From: Phyto melanocephala
Taxonomy: Eukaryota > Arthropoda > Insecta > Diptera > Rhinophoridae
Length of the DNA: 64,000 nt
NCBI GenBank assembly: GCA_941918925.1
Contig: OW799237.1
Location: forward strand, 107,106,515-107,170,514
Direction of reading: 5' to 3'
The notes under the pieces are model-generated. The model had not been told where the DNA came from. It ran no database searches and saw only the letters and a program-made list of their open reading frames with translations. The translations under genes and the position numbers were made by a program. Every line of letters begins with the position of its first letter. Position 1 is the first letter of the stretch. This document shows positions 11,001 through 23,117 of the stretch, one piece after another.

Positions 11001-13771
11001 ATATATGTATGTATGTATTTATATACATACATATGTATTTGATCAGACAATTTTGATTATTTTTCATGAAACATTTTTGTCTAAGTCTAAACTAAAACCC
11101 ATGATAATTGTTTTTATAATTTTTTACCATTTTATCAGAAATTTTTAACATGTGTAAGATAATTGTTAGTTATAGAGGTTTTAAAATAATTTTAAATTTG
11201 AAGTATCTAAACAAAAAAATCGGAAATATGGTTTTTCTTACATCTCATCTTTTGATGATTATTCTAAGAAAGTTTATTACAAATAGTTTTTGTAGTGGCA
11301 ACACCGTACTTGATATACAAGAAATATAAAAAGTGAATAGATTCTCTGATAGAGAGAGAGAGAGATAGAGAAAGAAAGCAAAAAAATTATATACACAAAA
11401 TCTTTTAACATACTAAACGCATCCATATAATCATATTAGTTTAAAATAAAAATTACCTACAACTTTATGCTTGCATTGAATAATTACATAACTGATATGC
11501 AATCTCCATTATTTTAGTAACTTCACTTAATTGTGAATACCTTGTGGAGATTGGGGAGGTTAGTCATTTGGAAGAAAGAGAACTGGGATATTGAAAAATA
11601 GTAAGAATTTCTTGTACAAAAATTAAGACTTTCAGGACCTTAAAATTACGTCATGTGCAGTTGAAATTTATTTTGAAAATATGAATAGAATCTGTAGCAA
11701 TATTTTGTAGCACATTTAACACTGTATTATTATACCCTTCACACAGTGAAAAAGGGTATATGTATATAGGTTTGTTATTCCGTCTGAAATTTCTACAATT
11801 TTCGTTTCCGACCCCATAAAGTATATATTTTCTGAAAGCTTATGAATATTGGAGTTGATAAAGCTCTGTCTGTCTATTCGTGTGTATGTAGAAATCAACT
11901 TTTTGAAGCCCCCCGACATCGCTTGGACCCGGGTGAGGTATTAAAATATCAGAAATATTCGGGAGTAGATCGCTATTGAAAATCAGAAACATCGGTACAT
12001 AAACAACTGAGATATGAGCAAAAACCCACGACCACCTCGATTTTTTTTCACAAAAACAACAACAACATACATACATACAACCGTGTATGCTGGTTAGAGA
12101 AAACGTAGCATCAAATCCCAGCTGAGCCAAAAAAAAAAATTTTTTTATTTTTTTTTTTTATTTTTTATTTAATATATTTATATTTTTATTATTTTTTTTT
12201 GTTTTATATTATTTATATATATTTTAATTATTTTTTTTTTAATTTTTTTAACATACATACGTAAATTTATAATTTTACAATGGGATGTTTTTATATATGT
12301 ATGTACGTATTTCATATGGGATGAATAGTGATACAAACTACTGTTATTGCATGACTACACGTTGTGAAGGGTTTATAAGATTCGGCACGGCCGAATATAG
12401 CGCTCTTTCTTGTTTTTGATTCGGTCGGTTTGTTAAAAGTTTAGATTTATACAGATTTTTTTAATGTTGCAGAACTTTTAGCAATTTACATTATTCTAGT
12501 TGTCGACGGCGTAAGCCTTTTTAATTTAACATCACATATATATTTGTTCTACATATAAGAGATATATTTTTGTTTTACATAAATTAACGCTTACGCTTTG
12601 TAAAACTCGGATATAGCAAATATTTTTAACATAAATCTCCCCTTGCTCCGAATCTTGACACTTTTGGTTCGATTGTAAAAATAACTTTAAGAGTGGCTCA
12701 AGTAAAGCCTTACCCAGACATGTTATAAAAAAGATTTATTTTATATGGGGGATACCAAGCCCCCTGCTTCAGTTTCACGCATTTTTATCTCATATAAAAA
12801 ATGTTTTAGAAGTAAAATGTAGGAAGTTAGAATATAATAGCTATGCCATAAAATGTGTTCTATTTGTACTTGAAATTGAAAAAAAATATATTAAGCCTAT
12901 ATCTATTCAGGATCATATAGTTTCAGAAACAAGGCGGGACATACAAAATTACATGCCCTCTTTATTATTTTAGTATATGTAGGAATATCTAGGCAGGTAT
13001 GCACATACATATGTACATATGTATGTATGTACATATATATATAAAATTAATATTCCTAAGTTAATGCCACAGCGTTGCATACATAAATTTTTTAACATTT
13101 GAAAAATTATTTTTTTAAAATAATTTTAAATGTTTTATTTGAGTATGCTAAGTACCTTCATATATACTATACATATTTGGAAACATGTAAAAGTTATCGT
13201 TATGTACACACAGTTATAATCAGGAGTTAAAAAAGTTCATAACTGTGTACAAGTAGATTTTTACCAAAAGGTTTTCAACAATATTAATAAAAATTATTTT
13301 TTTAAAGCTTTAAAGCTCAAAGAGCTTTTTAATTTTTATTAAGCTTTTATCATTGCTTGTGAAGTTATTTGTTAACTTTTATGAGCTTTATAAAGTTTTA
13401 TGATTGCAACTTTACTATAACGTCAAAGCTTTAAGCCAATTCACAAACCAAAAAAATTAAAGACGTAAACAAAACGTTAAATAAAATGTATAAGGCTGCT
13501 AACGATGCATATTCAATTCGCCGTAGAATCTACATAATCCATCAAAATGCACAAAAATTGTAAAAAAGTAAATTTTATACCTAATAAAATAAAAAAACTA
13601 CTTCTAAAGAAAAAGCCGAATTGGCGCGCTTTAAACAAAATAAATGATTGAACAATTAATTAACACACCTATACATGTCTTACCTTTACAATTATCGGCC
13701 ACAACTGACGGTGATGGCATAGCAGCCGCCGCTGTCATTGTAGAGCCGGAGCTGCCTTCTGTGGTCTCCAT
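2079..13771 (-). CDS. ADD1: ADD1 orthologue: ADD zinc finger plus three MADF domains (six coding exons)
   Basis: Exons read on the minus strand are 13771-13684, 8930-8462, 8334-7052, 4022-2982, 2752-2294 and 2227-2079. All joins keep frame and use GT/AG sites, giving 1162 aa. The ATG at 13771 opens [10 protein letters not shown]. The ADD domain (about aa 55-185) has CxxC pairs at C64/67, C92/95, C115/118, C135/138 and C159/162, the GATA-like finger plus PHD of ATRX and DNMT3. Aa 186-613 are Gln/Pro-rich. MADF domains lie at about 765-855, 919-1013 (split by intron 4) and 1069-1155 (split by intron 5), with acidic linkers. In Drosophila dADD1 supplies the ADD module that is separate from the XNP ATPase and works with HP1a in heterochromatin; the ADD+MADF layout matches the fly gene as I remember it. 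Introns 1, 3, 4 and 5 are phase 1, intron 2 phase 2. Exon order is inferred from phase and homology, without transcripts. Confidence 0.86.
4704..6236 (+). repeat. Degenerate long-form R1 repeat
   Basis: Carries R1 landmarks: a conserved block with TTTCCGATCGCATAAAGTATA, TCTGAAAGCTTATGAATA, and GTCCGTCTGTCCGTGT near 5068. Phrases of the type 'ccaagatggcgtcc' are shared with the copies near 20.1, 48.8, 53.2 and 58.1 kb. It ends in GAAGGGTATTATCAGATTAAG near 6200-6225. The head block appears twice (about 4730 and 5010), so the copy is internally duplicated or composite. Confidence 0.6.
5747..5863. mobile_element. Fold-back MITE, nearly perfect 50 bp inverted repeat
   Basis: Arms of about 50 bp begin CTGCCGTATTCATAAAAAA and, from the other side, CTGCTGTATTCATAAAAAA. 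They differ at only a few positions and enclose a loop of about 17 bp. Flanking TAA on both sides (5744-5746, 5864-5866) fits a 3 bp target duplication. It sits inside the degenerate R1 copy, so it inserted later. Confidence 0.75.
9440..10310 (+). repeat. Repeat R2, interrupted by an R1 insertion
   Basis: Sequence before R1 (9455-9545, with AATTATTTTTTATCTATAGA) and after it (10272-10305, with ATCAGCTGACGAATCGAGA) matches one continuous stretch at 41651-41790. R1 copy 1 therefore landed inside an R2 copy. Confidence 0.7.
9550..10269 (-). repeat. R1 dispersed repeat, copy 1
   Basis: Starts CAAGTAAGAGCGCTATATTC, then the palindrome ATTCGGCCGTGCCGAAT and TATACCCTTCACAACG. A roughly 220 bp A/T-only tract follows (about 9710-9937), then GGCTCAGCTGGGATTCGATG, the block ATACTTTATGGGGTCGGAAA, and the terminal hairpin ending GTGTGAAGGGTATAAT. 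Short open frames in it recur in other copies only because the DNA is repeated. Confidence 0.85.
11731..12414 (+). repeat. R1 dispersed repeat, copy 2
   Basis: Starts with the hairpin TATACCCTTCACACAGTGAA followed by AAGGGTATA. It contains GTTTCCGACCCCATAAAGTA and an A/T-only tract near 12120-12250, and ends TTCGGCACGGCCGAATATAG. It is inverted relative to copy 1 in the same intron. Confidence 0.87.
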
Positions 13772-16459
13772 TGTCTTATGCACCAATGTTTCTTTTAATA
13801 CAAGTTTAGTGACAGTATCTCCTTACAAATTATTAAAAAAAATTAATTTTTCCAAGTATACACACACACACTTTAAAAGAAATATTTTGTCTAATACTTC
13901 TTGTTGTAATTTTTCCTTTACTGTCTCTATTTATTCTTTTACTTCTTCAACAAACAACACTGTTGTCTTCTATTGTTGACATTTTTTTAGAAAACTTTAA
14001 CAAAATTTATTAATTTAAAACTAATTTTTTTTAACAAAATTCAGTTTTTTTCACAGTTTTCCCTCTGCTTCTGTAACTTTGTTGAAAAAATACTGTGTGT
14101 GTGTCTTGTATGCAAAAAATATTTTCTACAGCCAATCACCAATATGGCGGCTTTGTTCGTTTTTGTTCGTATTGTTTGGTTGGTTTTGATTCGTATGAGA
14201 GGAAAAGAGCTCAAGGTGTATCGATAGTTAAAAAGAGCAGGCATGTATATTAAATGTCACTTTAGCTGTCAAACATGTGGTCGCCATTTTGTATTGATAA
14301 GAACTTCGGAATATACGACATAGTGGAACCGCTTTTTAAATATTTTATATATACACACATATGTATATGTGTACTAGTTTGAAAGTTTAAAAGGAAAGTT
14401 TTGTCTTTTATATATAATAAAACGGTTAAACTATTATTACTTAAAAGATTTTTGTTATTGTTTGCTAAAAACATGTTTATTTTGGAATCCTTTGATATCC
14501 GTATGTAAATATACATATGTATATATCTTTCAGAATCACATATAATATGCACAATATTCATTCAAAGAAAACGGTTATTGGTTTATAGTTATTATTTTCT
14601 TTTTATTTGGTATAAACAATCAGAGATGATAAATATACATTTTATTACTGTACTTTAATATTAAAAATAAAACATTTTCCAGTAATAGATTAGCAACCAG
14701 TAAAAATAAAACTCATTTTATGAATGTTAATCTGTTTAATAATTAAAATTATATATATATACATACATATTTGTTTTCATTAACATATTTATTTTAATCT
14801 TAGTATTAATTATTTATTATTAATTAGTTAAAGATTTTTTTTCGGACGAATAAACAGTTTATCATTATTAAACTTTAGTTTAACTTACCATGAACTTTTT
14901 TTAACCTACCGCTGACTTTAGATAAAAGTGAGGTTCTAATAATGGATAACTGTATATCCGACCTATGAAATCCTATCTTAAACTAATGCCAAGTTGTAAC
15001 AATTTCCCTTAATCATTTAAATATTAGATTTCCTGCTTCACACATAGAATTACTGTTCAAGTGATACCTAATAATATGGTTATCGTTAACTAAACTAAAA
15101 GATTGAAACGAATTAACACAAAAAAATTTCAATAGAATTATTACATATTATTCCAAAGTTATTAAATTATAAATATAGAATATGTACTTTTTGAAAAGTA
15201 CTAAAAGATTTTATTTGGTATAATACCACATTTTTCATCCCTGTAATTAATACAAAATGCATATTTTAGAAAACTAAGCAAGATTGAATAAAATCAGCGG
15301 TTAGTCGCCGCCGGTAGATTGACTCAAAAGTAAAATGTTACAAAATTGCTATCGAAACGTTCAAGTGTGAAATCCATTCAACATGTCTTATTGCTAAGAT
15401 TCTTATCTTTTTGCCGAAAGGTGAAAGTGAAATAAATACAAGTATACATTTACAGGTACTTGACATTCGTTGTTTTCATTCGCGGTTGATAGCCCGAATT
15501 TATCTTCTTATATAAAGAAGATTTTGTGTGTAAAACTTTCAAGAAAAAAATTATAATTTAAAATTTTGAACTGGTTGAGCATCTTGTTGTTACTTTACTT
15601 ATTTACTAACCTTCAAGTGGTCAAAACGTAGATTTTTTAACATTTAATAAATACGAGGATTTAAAACCATGGGTATCAATATGTTTTTTTGGAACCACTT
15701 TTTTCCTGTTTTAGTTCAAATTCTAAACCGGTTCGAGGTAAATCTCTCACAGTGTCATGTTGGTGGTGATGATGAACTAAACATCAAATCATTGCTTTAG
15801 ACATTAAAATGTCAACGGTATCCCCTCTGCGTTAAAATATTTGATAAATAATAAAATTCTATTTTTCCAGTTCTCTGTTAAGTTATAAACTTCTCCACTA
15901 TTTACATATTTCTATAATGAAAAAAATTTAAAATTTAAATTTTTTTATTAATAATCCTTTTTTAAACGAGATAGATTAATATGGTACCCGTATCCAATCA
16001 GTTGAAAGTAAAAAAAGTTTGTGACATATGCTGGCATATATATACAAAAACAAAATGCATGTGTTTTTAGTTGTTGTGTTAGTTGCCGCAATGCATATAC
16101 CTTATGGATATGCCATGATTTTATAAAAAATTACTTTTATTTTAAATTTAGTTATATTGTTGTTCCTAAAAAGCACTTTTAATTAAAAAATATAAAATGT
16201 AGGAAACATAAAAGGTAATAGTTTTCCTCTCGAATTTTTGTACATTAAAGGGTTAAATATAAATGTCAATAGGAAATATATAAATATGGCAACTTATTTA
16301 TGTTTGGAATATAAAATAAATCACATATGTTTGGCTCCAAAATTTTTCCGTAAAAATAGCTATTTTTTGCATAAATTCATCCTAATGCTGTGAAATTGCT
16401 TTTATTACAATAATTAAATTGAACTGCAAACAAAAATAAAAAAACAAAACAAATAAATT
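13772..16459. other. Intergenic region between divergent ADD1 and PI31
   Basis: The 5' ends of ADD1 (minus) and PI31 (plus) face away from each other across about 2.7 kb. The ADD1 leader and promoter probably occupy about 13772-14300. I see no coding exon or recognisable repeat in 14300-16250. Confidence 0.6.
14219..14226. promoter_or_regulatory. DRE motif TATCGATA in the ADD1 promoter region
   Basis: A perfect palindromic TATCGATA lies about 450 bases upstream of the ADD1 start codon. In Drosophila this core is bound by DREF/BEAF-32 in promoters of housekeeping and chromatin genes. Its use here is inferred from position. Confidence 0.5.
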
Positions 16460-19400
16460 ATGTCTGCAACATCAACTGATTTCTTTTACGGATGGGATTT
16501 ACTCTACAAGACTATAGAAAAAGTAGTAAACAAAAAGGATGACTTGCTTATTGCATTGGCTCATTTTGTTCTTACTAAACATTTCCACTTTAAGTGCATT
16601 GGTATTGGAGATGATGTAAGTATTCTGCATTTACATGCATATATGAAATAAATATTATTATGTTTATTGTTAAAGTTGTGATAGTTTTCCGAAACAAATA
16701 GTAAAAAATTCCCCTTATATACGTACCTTTATCATTTCGTTTGTATTTTGCACAATATACATTTCCGACCCCATAAAGTAAGTATGTATATATTATCTGA
16801 AAGCTTATAAATAGGGAATTTTATTGAGCTATGTTTTTGTGTCCCTGTTTTGGTTTAAATGTTGCACAGACTTGGTGTTCAATTATCGTTCTGTGAAACT
16901 GTGAAATGAAAACTTTTTGTACATGAATATCTAAGGTATGAGCAAATAAACACGACTGCCTCTGTTTCCACCCATATTCTTTGCACAAAAATTAAAAGTT
17001 TTAAATCCTTCTGTCGATATAACTTCAATGCTACTGGTTAAAAAACCTTAGATTAAACAGTAGGGCTTCAAATCTATATTCTTTTTCATCAGCGTTGTTA
17101 CATCTAATAATAAGAACGGTGGAATATTCTACTGTCTCTTAACCAAGGTATAGTTTATAAGTTGTTTACGAAACTTAGCAGAAACTAATATAAAAAATCA
17201 AATAAAAGGTTTAAAAATTATAATCTTTTAATTGCTAAAAATTTCGCAACAAAAGCCAGAAACTGAGTATCAAACGAATACCTTTAACAGTTCTTATTTT
17301 TAAAATACATAAATACATACATATATAATTAATTATAATTGTAACATAAAATTTTTTTTTACCTCAATTTATCATTATGTATTGAATTTGATTGAATTAA
17401 TGAGGAAAGTGTATTTTAATTTTTGTTTTTAGTAGTTTTTTTTTGTAAGTCCTTTATTGTAAGCGATGTAGCGACTTAAAAAAATTTTTTCCTGGAATTT
17501 TCTAGGAAATAACAAACCTTAGTCATAGGTTATTGGGAAGTTAGAAAAATTGAATAATAAAACATTCTTTAAATAATGTTTCCTTAACTGAAATTTGTAT
17601 ATCAAGTTACTGCTAGGGCATTTTTTAATAGCAATTTTAGTACAATAACCTAAATTGAATAGATTTTGCTGTATTTTAGTGCAAAATATATGAAAATCAA
17701 ATTTTATTAGTATCACTAGTAAAAACACTGTTACCAATTTAAAATATATTTTTTATAACAATTTAATAGGAAAATTATTTTTACTTTTTGATTTTTAACT
17801 AAAAATAATTAAAATAACAAAATAAAAAAATTAAACAAACCAACCAAGCTACCAAGGCATGAATAAATTAATAAAATTTCGAATGTGCAAATAATTTAAT
17901 TTTTATACCCTTCACACAGTGAAAAGGGTATATATAGGTTTGTCATTCCGTGTGAAATTTCTACAATTTTCATTTCCGACCCCATAAAGTATATATATTC
18001 TGAAAGCTTATGAATAGGGGAGTCGATTAAGCTCTGTCCGTCTGACCGTCTGTCCGTGTGTACGTTGAAATCAACTTTTTGAAGCCCCCGACATCGCTTG
18101 GACCCGGGTGAGGTATTAAAATATCAGAAATATTCGGGAGTAGATCGGTATTGAGAATCAGAAACATCGGTACACAAACAACTGATATAGGAGCAAAAAC
18201 CCACGACCACCTCGATTTTTTTTTTCAAAAAAACAACATTACAACAACATACATACAAACGTGTATACTGGTTAGAGAAAACGTGACATCGAATCCCAGC
18301 TGAGCCAAAAAATTTTTTATTTTTTATTTAATTAATTATTTATATTATTTTTTTGTTTTATATTTATTTTATATATATAATATTTAAATTATTTTTCTTA
18401 AAATTTTTTTTATTTTTTTACATTGTTTTTATGTTTTTTTTTTACATACATACGTAAATTTATAATTTTACAATGGGCTGTTTTTATATATGTATGTTTT
18501 TTATATGTATGTACGTATTTCATATGGGATGAATGGTGATATAAACTACTGTTATTGCATGACTACACGTTTTGAAGGGTATATAAGATTCGGCACGGCC
18601 GAATATAGCGCTCTTACTTGTTTTAATTTTATTTTTTACAAAAACAATTTTTTTCCGAATTAAAAAAAAATTTTAAAATAAATTATTTTTTATCAAAAAT
18701 GAAAAATCAATGTTTTTTATTCAAATCTCCTTTGAAATTTTCATCCTTACTTTAAGCCATTTTTAAACTTTTTTATCAAACATTTAGCTTTTTGGTTACC
18801 GCGAACTATTAGTATCTATTTATTATCAGAATATTTTTTAAAGTGTATTATGTATTTTAATCCTAATTAAGAAAGTAATTTTAAAATTTTGTAGAAAACT
18901 TTGCTAGATGATGATGAAGATAGTGGTTCGGAATTGTTACCCGATACTTGGAATGACGATGACAAAAATTATGCTTTACGTTATACCAACAACAAACAAT
19001 TGTATATTCTTTTGGCCCTAAGAACAGAAGGTTCTCTTATTATTACTTTATTAGATGTAAAGACCCGTAAGGTTTCAAATATAGGCTTAGATCCAGAAGA
19101 TTTGGTAAAAGATACTAAAGGAAGTATAACAAAAATGATACCAAACGCCCCACAGTTGGTCGATAGATATCGAAAAGAGCTGTTAGAGCCTGTAAGTTAA
19201 TACTTTAATTAACTTGTACATAAAGTTTATTTTACATATATATACTTACTCTAGGTATTTGCTGGTAATAGCAAAACTGTAACCACTCAAACGACTGACA
19301 CTTCTGCGTCGACATCGGCTGAAGGTCCTGATAGTCTACGTATTGGTGAACCAAGACTTCCGCCTTTTGGGTAAATATTTATTAATTATCAATATTAATA

Positions 19401-19687
19401 ATTTATATTATCTTAAAAAATTGTTTTTATTTAGTTTATATACTCCTGAGACACAACCCCCACCATTTGGCTATCCTGTTGGCCGTGGTGATTTAGATCC
19501 TTTGGGTCGTGGTGGCCCTGGAAATCTTTTCCCCTTTCCGTCTCATCCTGATTTTCGTCTAGGACCGAATAACAGTGGTGCTCGACCACGTTTTGATCCA
19601 TTTGGTCCTCCTGAACGTGGCATCAGACCAAATCCTAATCCAGACCATATGCGACCACCTGGTTTTGGTGATGACTACTACATGTAA
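16460..19687 (+). CDS. PI31: Proteasome regulator PI31 (PSMF1 family)
   Basis: Four exons, 16460-16615, 18895-19191, 19255-19370 and 19435-19687, join in frame (phases 0, 0, 2) and encode 273 aa, the usual length. The N-terminal half (to about aa 150) is the FP domain shared by Fbxo7 and PI31: [16 protein letters not shown], then [14 protein letters not shown] and [14 protein letters not shown]. The C-terminal half is Pro/Gly/Arg-rich ([27 protein letters not shown]) and ends DDYYM, a HbYX-type tail of the kind that contacts the 20S proteasome. In Drosophila PI31 binds the proteasome, pairs with the F-box protein Nutcracker through FP domains, and links proteasomes to dynein light chain for transport. 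Intron 1 (2.3 kb) is unusually long because of repeats. AATAAA is at 19720. Confidence 0.94.
16715..17010 (+). repeat. R1 fragment
   Basis: Short stretch with TTTCCGACCCCATAAAGTA, CTGAAAGCTTATAAATAGG and AGGTATGAGCAAATAAACAC, landmarks shared with other R1 copies. Both termini are missing. Confidence 0.6.
17904..18621 (+). repeat. R1 dispersed repeat, copy 3 (complete)
   Basis: Full-length R1: TATACCCTTCACACAGTGAA hairpin, TTTCCGACCCCATAAAGTAT, GACCCGGGTGAGGTATTAAA, CATCGAATCCCAGCTGAGCC, an A/T-rich tract at about 18308-18440, and the terminal TTCGGCACGGCCGAATATAG. Confidence 0.88.
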
Positions 19688-19719
19688 TCTGTTAAATATC
19701 ATAACTAAACTAATGTTTA

Positions 19720-19725
19720 AATAAA
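19720..19725 (+). terminator. PI31 polyadenylation signal
   Basis: AATAAA 33 bases after the stop codon. Confidence 0.6.
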
Positions 19726-20840
19726 CCTAAAAATTTTTATATAGCAGTTTAAAACGTATAAACTTTTTTCTTAAAACTAATCTTAATAGGTATTTGCAGG
19801 TACGTATGTGTTAAAAATGTTTCCTTTTTAATTGGGGTCATAAATTCCAAACAATTACGAATTTAATAATTTTCCTGATACATAACTTCATACTTATTTC
19901 CCTAAAAAATTTCGATTTTAAATAACAAACGATTATAGTGAACTAAAACTGCAATAACAAGTAAAAGTGGTATATTCGGCCGTGCCTTATCTGATAATAC
20001 CCTTCACCATCATGTACCTAGATATAATCCCACATCGTAGTTTAACCTTTATTTCATGTTATACGCCATTTTGCCTTATTATTTCCGACGCCATCCTTGA
20101 TTTTGAATTTTTACCTAGTTATCTGTATTCTACTAGTCAAGCCCTTTCATTTGATACCCATATTGATGGGGTTAAAAAAATTGATTCCGCCATTTTGTTT
20201 AAGACGCCATTTTGGATTTTATATTTTTTAATAATTTACTGTATTCTACTATATTGAGGGGGTTCAAGAAGTTACAATTTTAAAGTACCAGATTTGACCT
20301 ATATATAAATTTATTGTCCGCCATTTTGTAGTGGCGGCTAACATGAATTTTAATTTTGGTATATAGCCCTTTCAGATGATACCAATATTGATTCTCTCGG
20401 TTGTCTAGAAGCTGAAAAAATTTGATTTTCGTTTGAAATTTTTGAAATATATATTAAAAAAAAAATTTTTGCCTATAACTTTACCGATTAAAGCACGCTT
20501 TATCCAAAATTTTTCACGAATATCTCTAGAGGCATATTATATCTACAAATAGTAGCGAAGGTACCTATAAATTATTGTATGGTTGAAAAATTTTAATTCT
20601 GGTGGTAAAAATATAGGAAAAAACAGAGGCAGTCGTGTTTATTTGCTCATATCTCAGAAAGTTATGGGGCGATTGTGGTAAATTTCAATAGCGATTCATT
20701 CCCGGATATTTCCAAAAGATTGATACCATACACAGATCGGAGGAACATATGGTTGCTTCTAAAAGTTGATTTCAACCAACACACGGGCAGACGGTCATGG
20801 CTTAATCGACTCCTCTATTCATAAGCTTTCAGAAAATATA

Positions 20841-22559
20841 TCGTAGTAAGAATTAAAGAACGCTGTAACTGACAAAAAATCGAAAAAACGTTTTTATGAA
20901 AAATAAAAATCACTTATAGGGCCCATACACAACACCATAATAATTGTGCAATCAAGTAACTGTGCCAGCTGATTGGCCGTGTATGAGGTTGTTGTGTGAT
21001 TGATATTTTTTTGATCGTACCAGCATGATTTAGTCGTGTGTGTCAAAATTAGCTCATAAAAGTTAAATCGTCAAGGCATAAACATCAAAAAAATACAACA
21101 TTTCAAATATAAATGCAAATTCATAGCCATTTCTTCATCCAAACACGTTTTTTTTTGCTCCTAATTCGTTTTCGTTTTAGGATAATAGTAATAATAAGTG
21201 CAGCACAAATTTTTTTGTTATTCATTACAAACTTTTCCATACAATTTTTGGGTAAAAAATGAATTTTATACCACCATGCTGGTGTAGTGTGTGCTTAAAG
21301 CTTACTTGCAAAAACACTTGATTGCAAAATTTTATGGTGTTGTGTATGGGCCCTATTACACCGTCTGCATATTGAAAAATACCAGTGTCTTCTTTGTCGT
21401 AAGCCTAACAAAAACTAGCATTTTTCACAATTGTTGCTTACGACACTTTTGCGTCAACAAAATTTTTCAAACTAACGCTTAAGCTGGAGTTACATACCAT
21501 GCGTTCTATCCGTTGTTCCGTTTTATGCATCTGTCAAAAAGTAGAATCAGTGTAATTGTGTGACAAGTTACACGGCAAAACGCAAAGAATGCATAAACGT
21601 ATCAACGCAGCAAAGTAGGTTTACTTTCTACTTTTGTATCCGTCGCATGAAAGGTGAATAAATGTTAGCTGTTGTTGATAGCCATTCTTTGCGTATGTGA
21701 TTCAGTATCAGTTATTACAAATAAATATCACTTATTTCAAAAATTATTCAAGATACCACCTTTTGTCAGTAATAAAGTTTTAACAGTGTGACGCTCATTG
21801 TGAAGGTGCCCGGTGAAATACTTTGTTCATAATTTTAATTAAGTAAGCAGTTGAAAGATCTATCAGTCAATTCCCGAAGCATGTCATATTACTCTATAAA
21901 ATACAATTCTCCAATATCTGGAAGTAGTAACCACTATAACAACGATATAATACAGACAAAATTTAACAATCCAAAAGAAGAAAATACAATAATTTAAAAA
22001 GTCTTGTAAAAAAGAAAATCATTCCACATAAATACGCAAAAGAATTGCTGGACCTGCACCACAACAATAAAGCAGCAGATCGCCTACCATTAACCGATGA
22101 AGAAGACTAAATATTTAAAAAAAGGACTTATCCTGCTGTAGTATGAAGTTATAAATGATTAAATAAATATAACAAATCTTTGCGTTTTGCTCAAAAAATA
22201 TTTTTTCCACTTTAACTTACAGCTATTAAGTTTTACTTAAAAAAATGTGTCACTTAAAGCGTTTTAAATTTCTAAAATTTTGTTTCCATACAAAATAATT
22301 GTAGGTACAGCATTTTATAGGTCTGTGTAAAAAAATCGTTTGCTGTAAGTCGCAGAATCTCCGGGAATAATAGACTTGAGAGGAAATGTTTACAGCCAAT
22401 ATCTTAAGCAAGAAAAAATAAAAATACGTTTTTAAAATCATTTTCCTCAATTGTATAGTTTTTGTGATATGTTTTTTTTTCTACTTTCATACCGGTCTCT
22501 TGGCTCTGGTGAACATTTTATGTTTTGTCAGTTACAGCGTTCTTTAATTCTTGCGACGA
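20841..22559. mobile_element. DNA transposon remnant with about 36 bp terminal inverted repeats
   Basis: Left end TCGTAGTAAGAATTAAAGAA and the right end read inwards TCGTCGCAAGAATTAAAGAA are near-perfect inverted repeats that continue through ACGCTGTAACTGACAAAA. Removing the element with one flanking TA restores the R1 sequence exactly, so the duplication is TA, or ATAT if the end is called one base further in. No transposase frame was found in the 1719 bp. Confidence 0.8.
20917..21355. mobile_element. Nested MITE with GGGCCC-containing termini
   Basis: Ends are TAGGGCCCATACACAACACC and its inverted copy, extending through a shared GCAATCAAGT. Flanking TTA at 20914-20916 and 21356-21358 fits a 3 bp duplication, suggesting PIF/Harbinger affinity. 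It is 439 bp with no coding frame, and sits inside the element at 20841-22559. Confidence 0.75.
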
Positions 22560-23117
22560 TATACTTTATAGGGTCGGAAATGAAAATTGTAGAAATTAAA
22601 AACGGAATGACAAAGCTATGTATATATATATCCTTGTGCACCACAGGTAAAGGGTATAAAAAGAAGCGAACATATCCTTGGGGAATTAATTCATGATTGA
22701 TATTTTAACAAAAAGCGAAAATATGTCGATTGATATTAAACACCAAAATATATATTTTTTTTGTATAAAATATTTTTATTTACGAGTATTATTCTTTTTC
22801 AAAATATTTTTAAATTTATAATGATTTAAGTTGAATAATGTAGCATTTTTAGAGTTCTCATGAAAACGCTCGTCAAATCTTTTTTTAAGATAATGATAAA
22901 CATGTATAAACTTAATAATAAAATATATTCATATTTAAAAATATTTTACTTTAGTAATTCATCATACAATAAAAAAAACTGAATAAGTATATGTTTATGA
23001 TAAGCAATTGTCCCATTCACAACCTATTGTAGAAAGGGTACGTCGTAGTAATTGTACATAATTTGTTGATGATTTTTCCATTAACATTTTATATAACACA
23101 AAGAACGATTTTACCTA

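Larger units (their letters stand above)
8931..13683 (-). other. ADD1 intron 1 (4.75 kb)
   Basis: Non-coding. It contains two R1 copies in opposite orientation (9550-10269 and 11731-12414), a split copy of repeat R2, and simple repeats such as (TGA)n near 10626 and (GA)n near 11350. I see no gene in 8940-9440, 10310-11730 or 12420-13680, which are AT-rich. Confidence 0.7.
16616..18894 (+). other. PI31 intron 1
   Basis: Holds an R1 fragment (about 16715-17010) and a complete R1 copy (17904-18621). The remaining sequence, 17010-17900 and 18625-18894, is AT-rich with no visible feature. Confidence 0.75.
19957..22659 (-). repeat. R1 copy 6, long form, split by a transposon
   Basis: Begins CAAGTAAAAGTGGTATATTC and has long-form phrases (ACTAGTCAAGCCCTTTCATT). 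It is interrupted at 20841-22559, resumes with ATACTTTATAGGGTCGGAAA, and ends AGGTAAAGGGTATAAA. Confidence 0.8.

Noticed and set aside
20940..21360. Possible structured RNA from the long inverted repeats of the 20.9 kb MITE
   Set aside because: The inverted ends are explained by the transposon itself and nothing suggests transcription.
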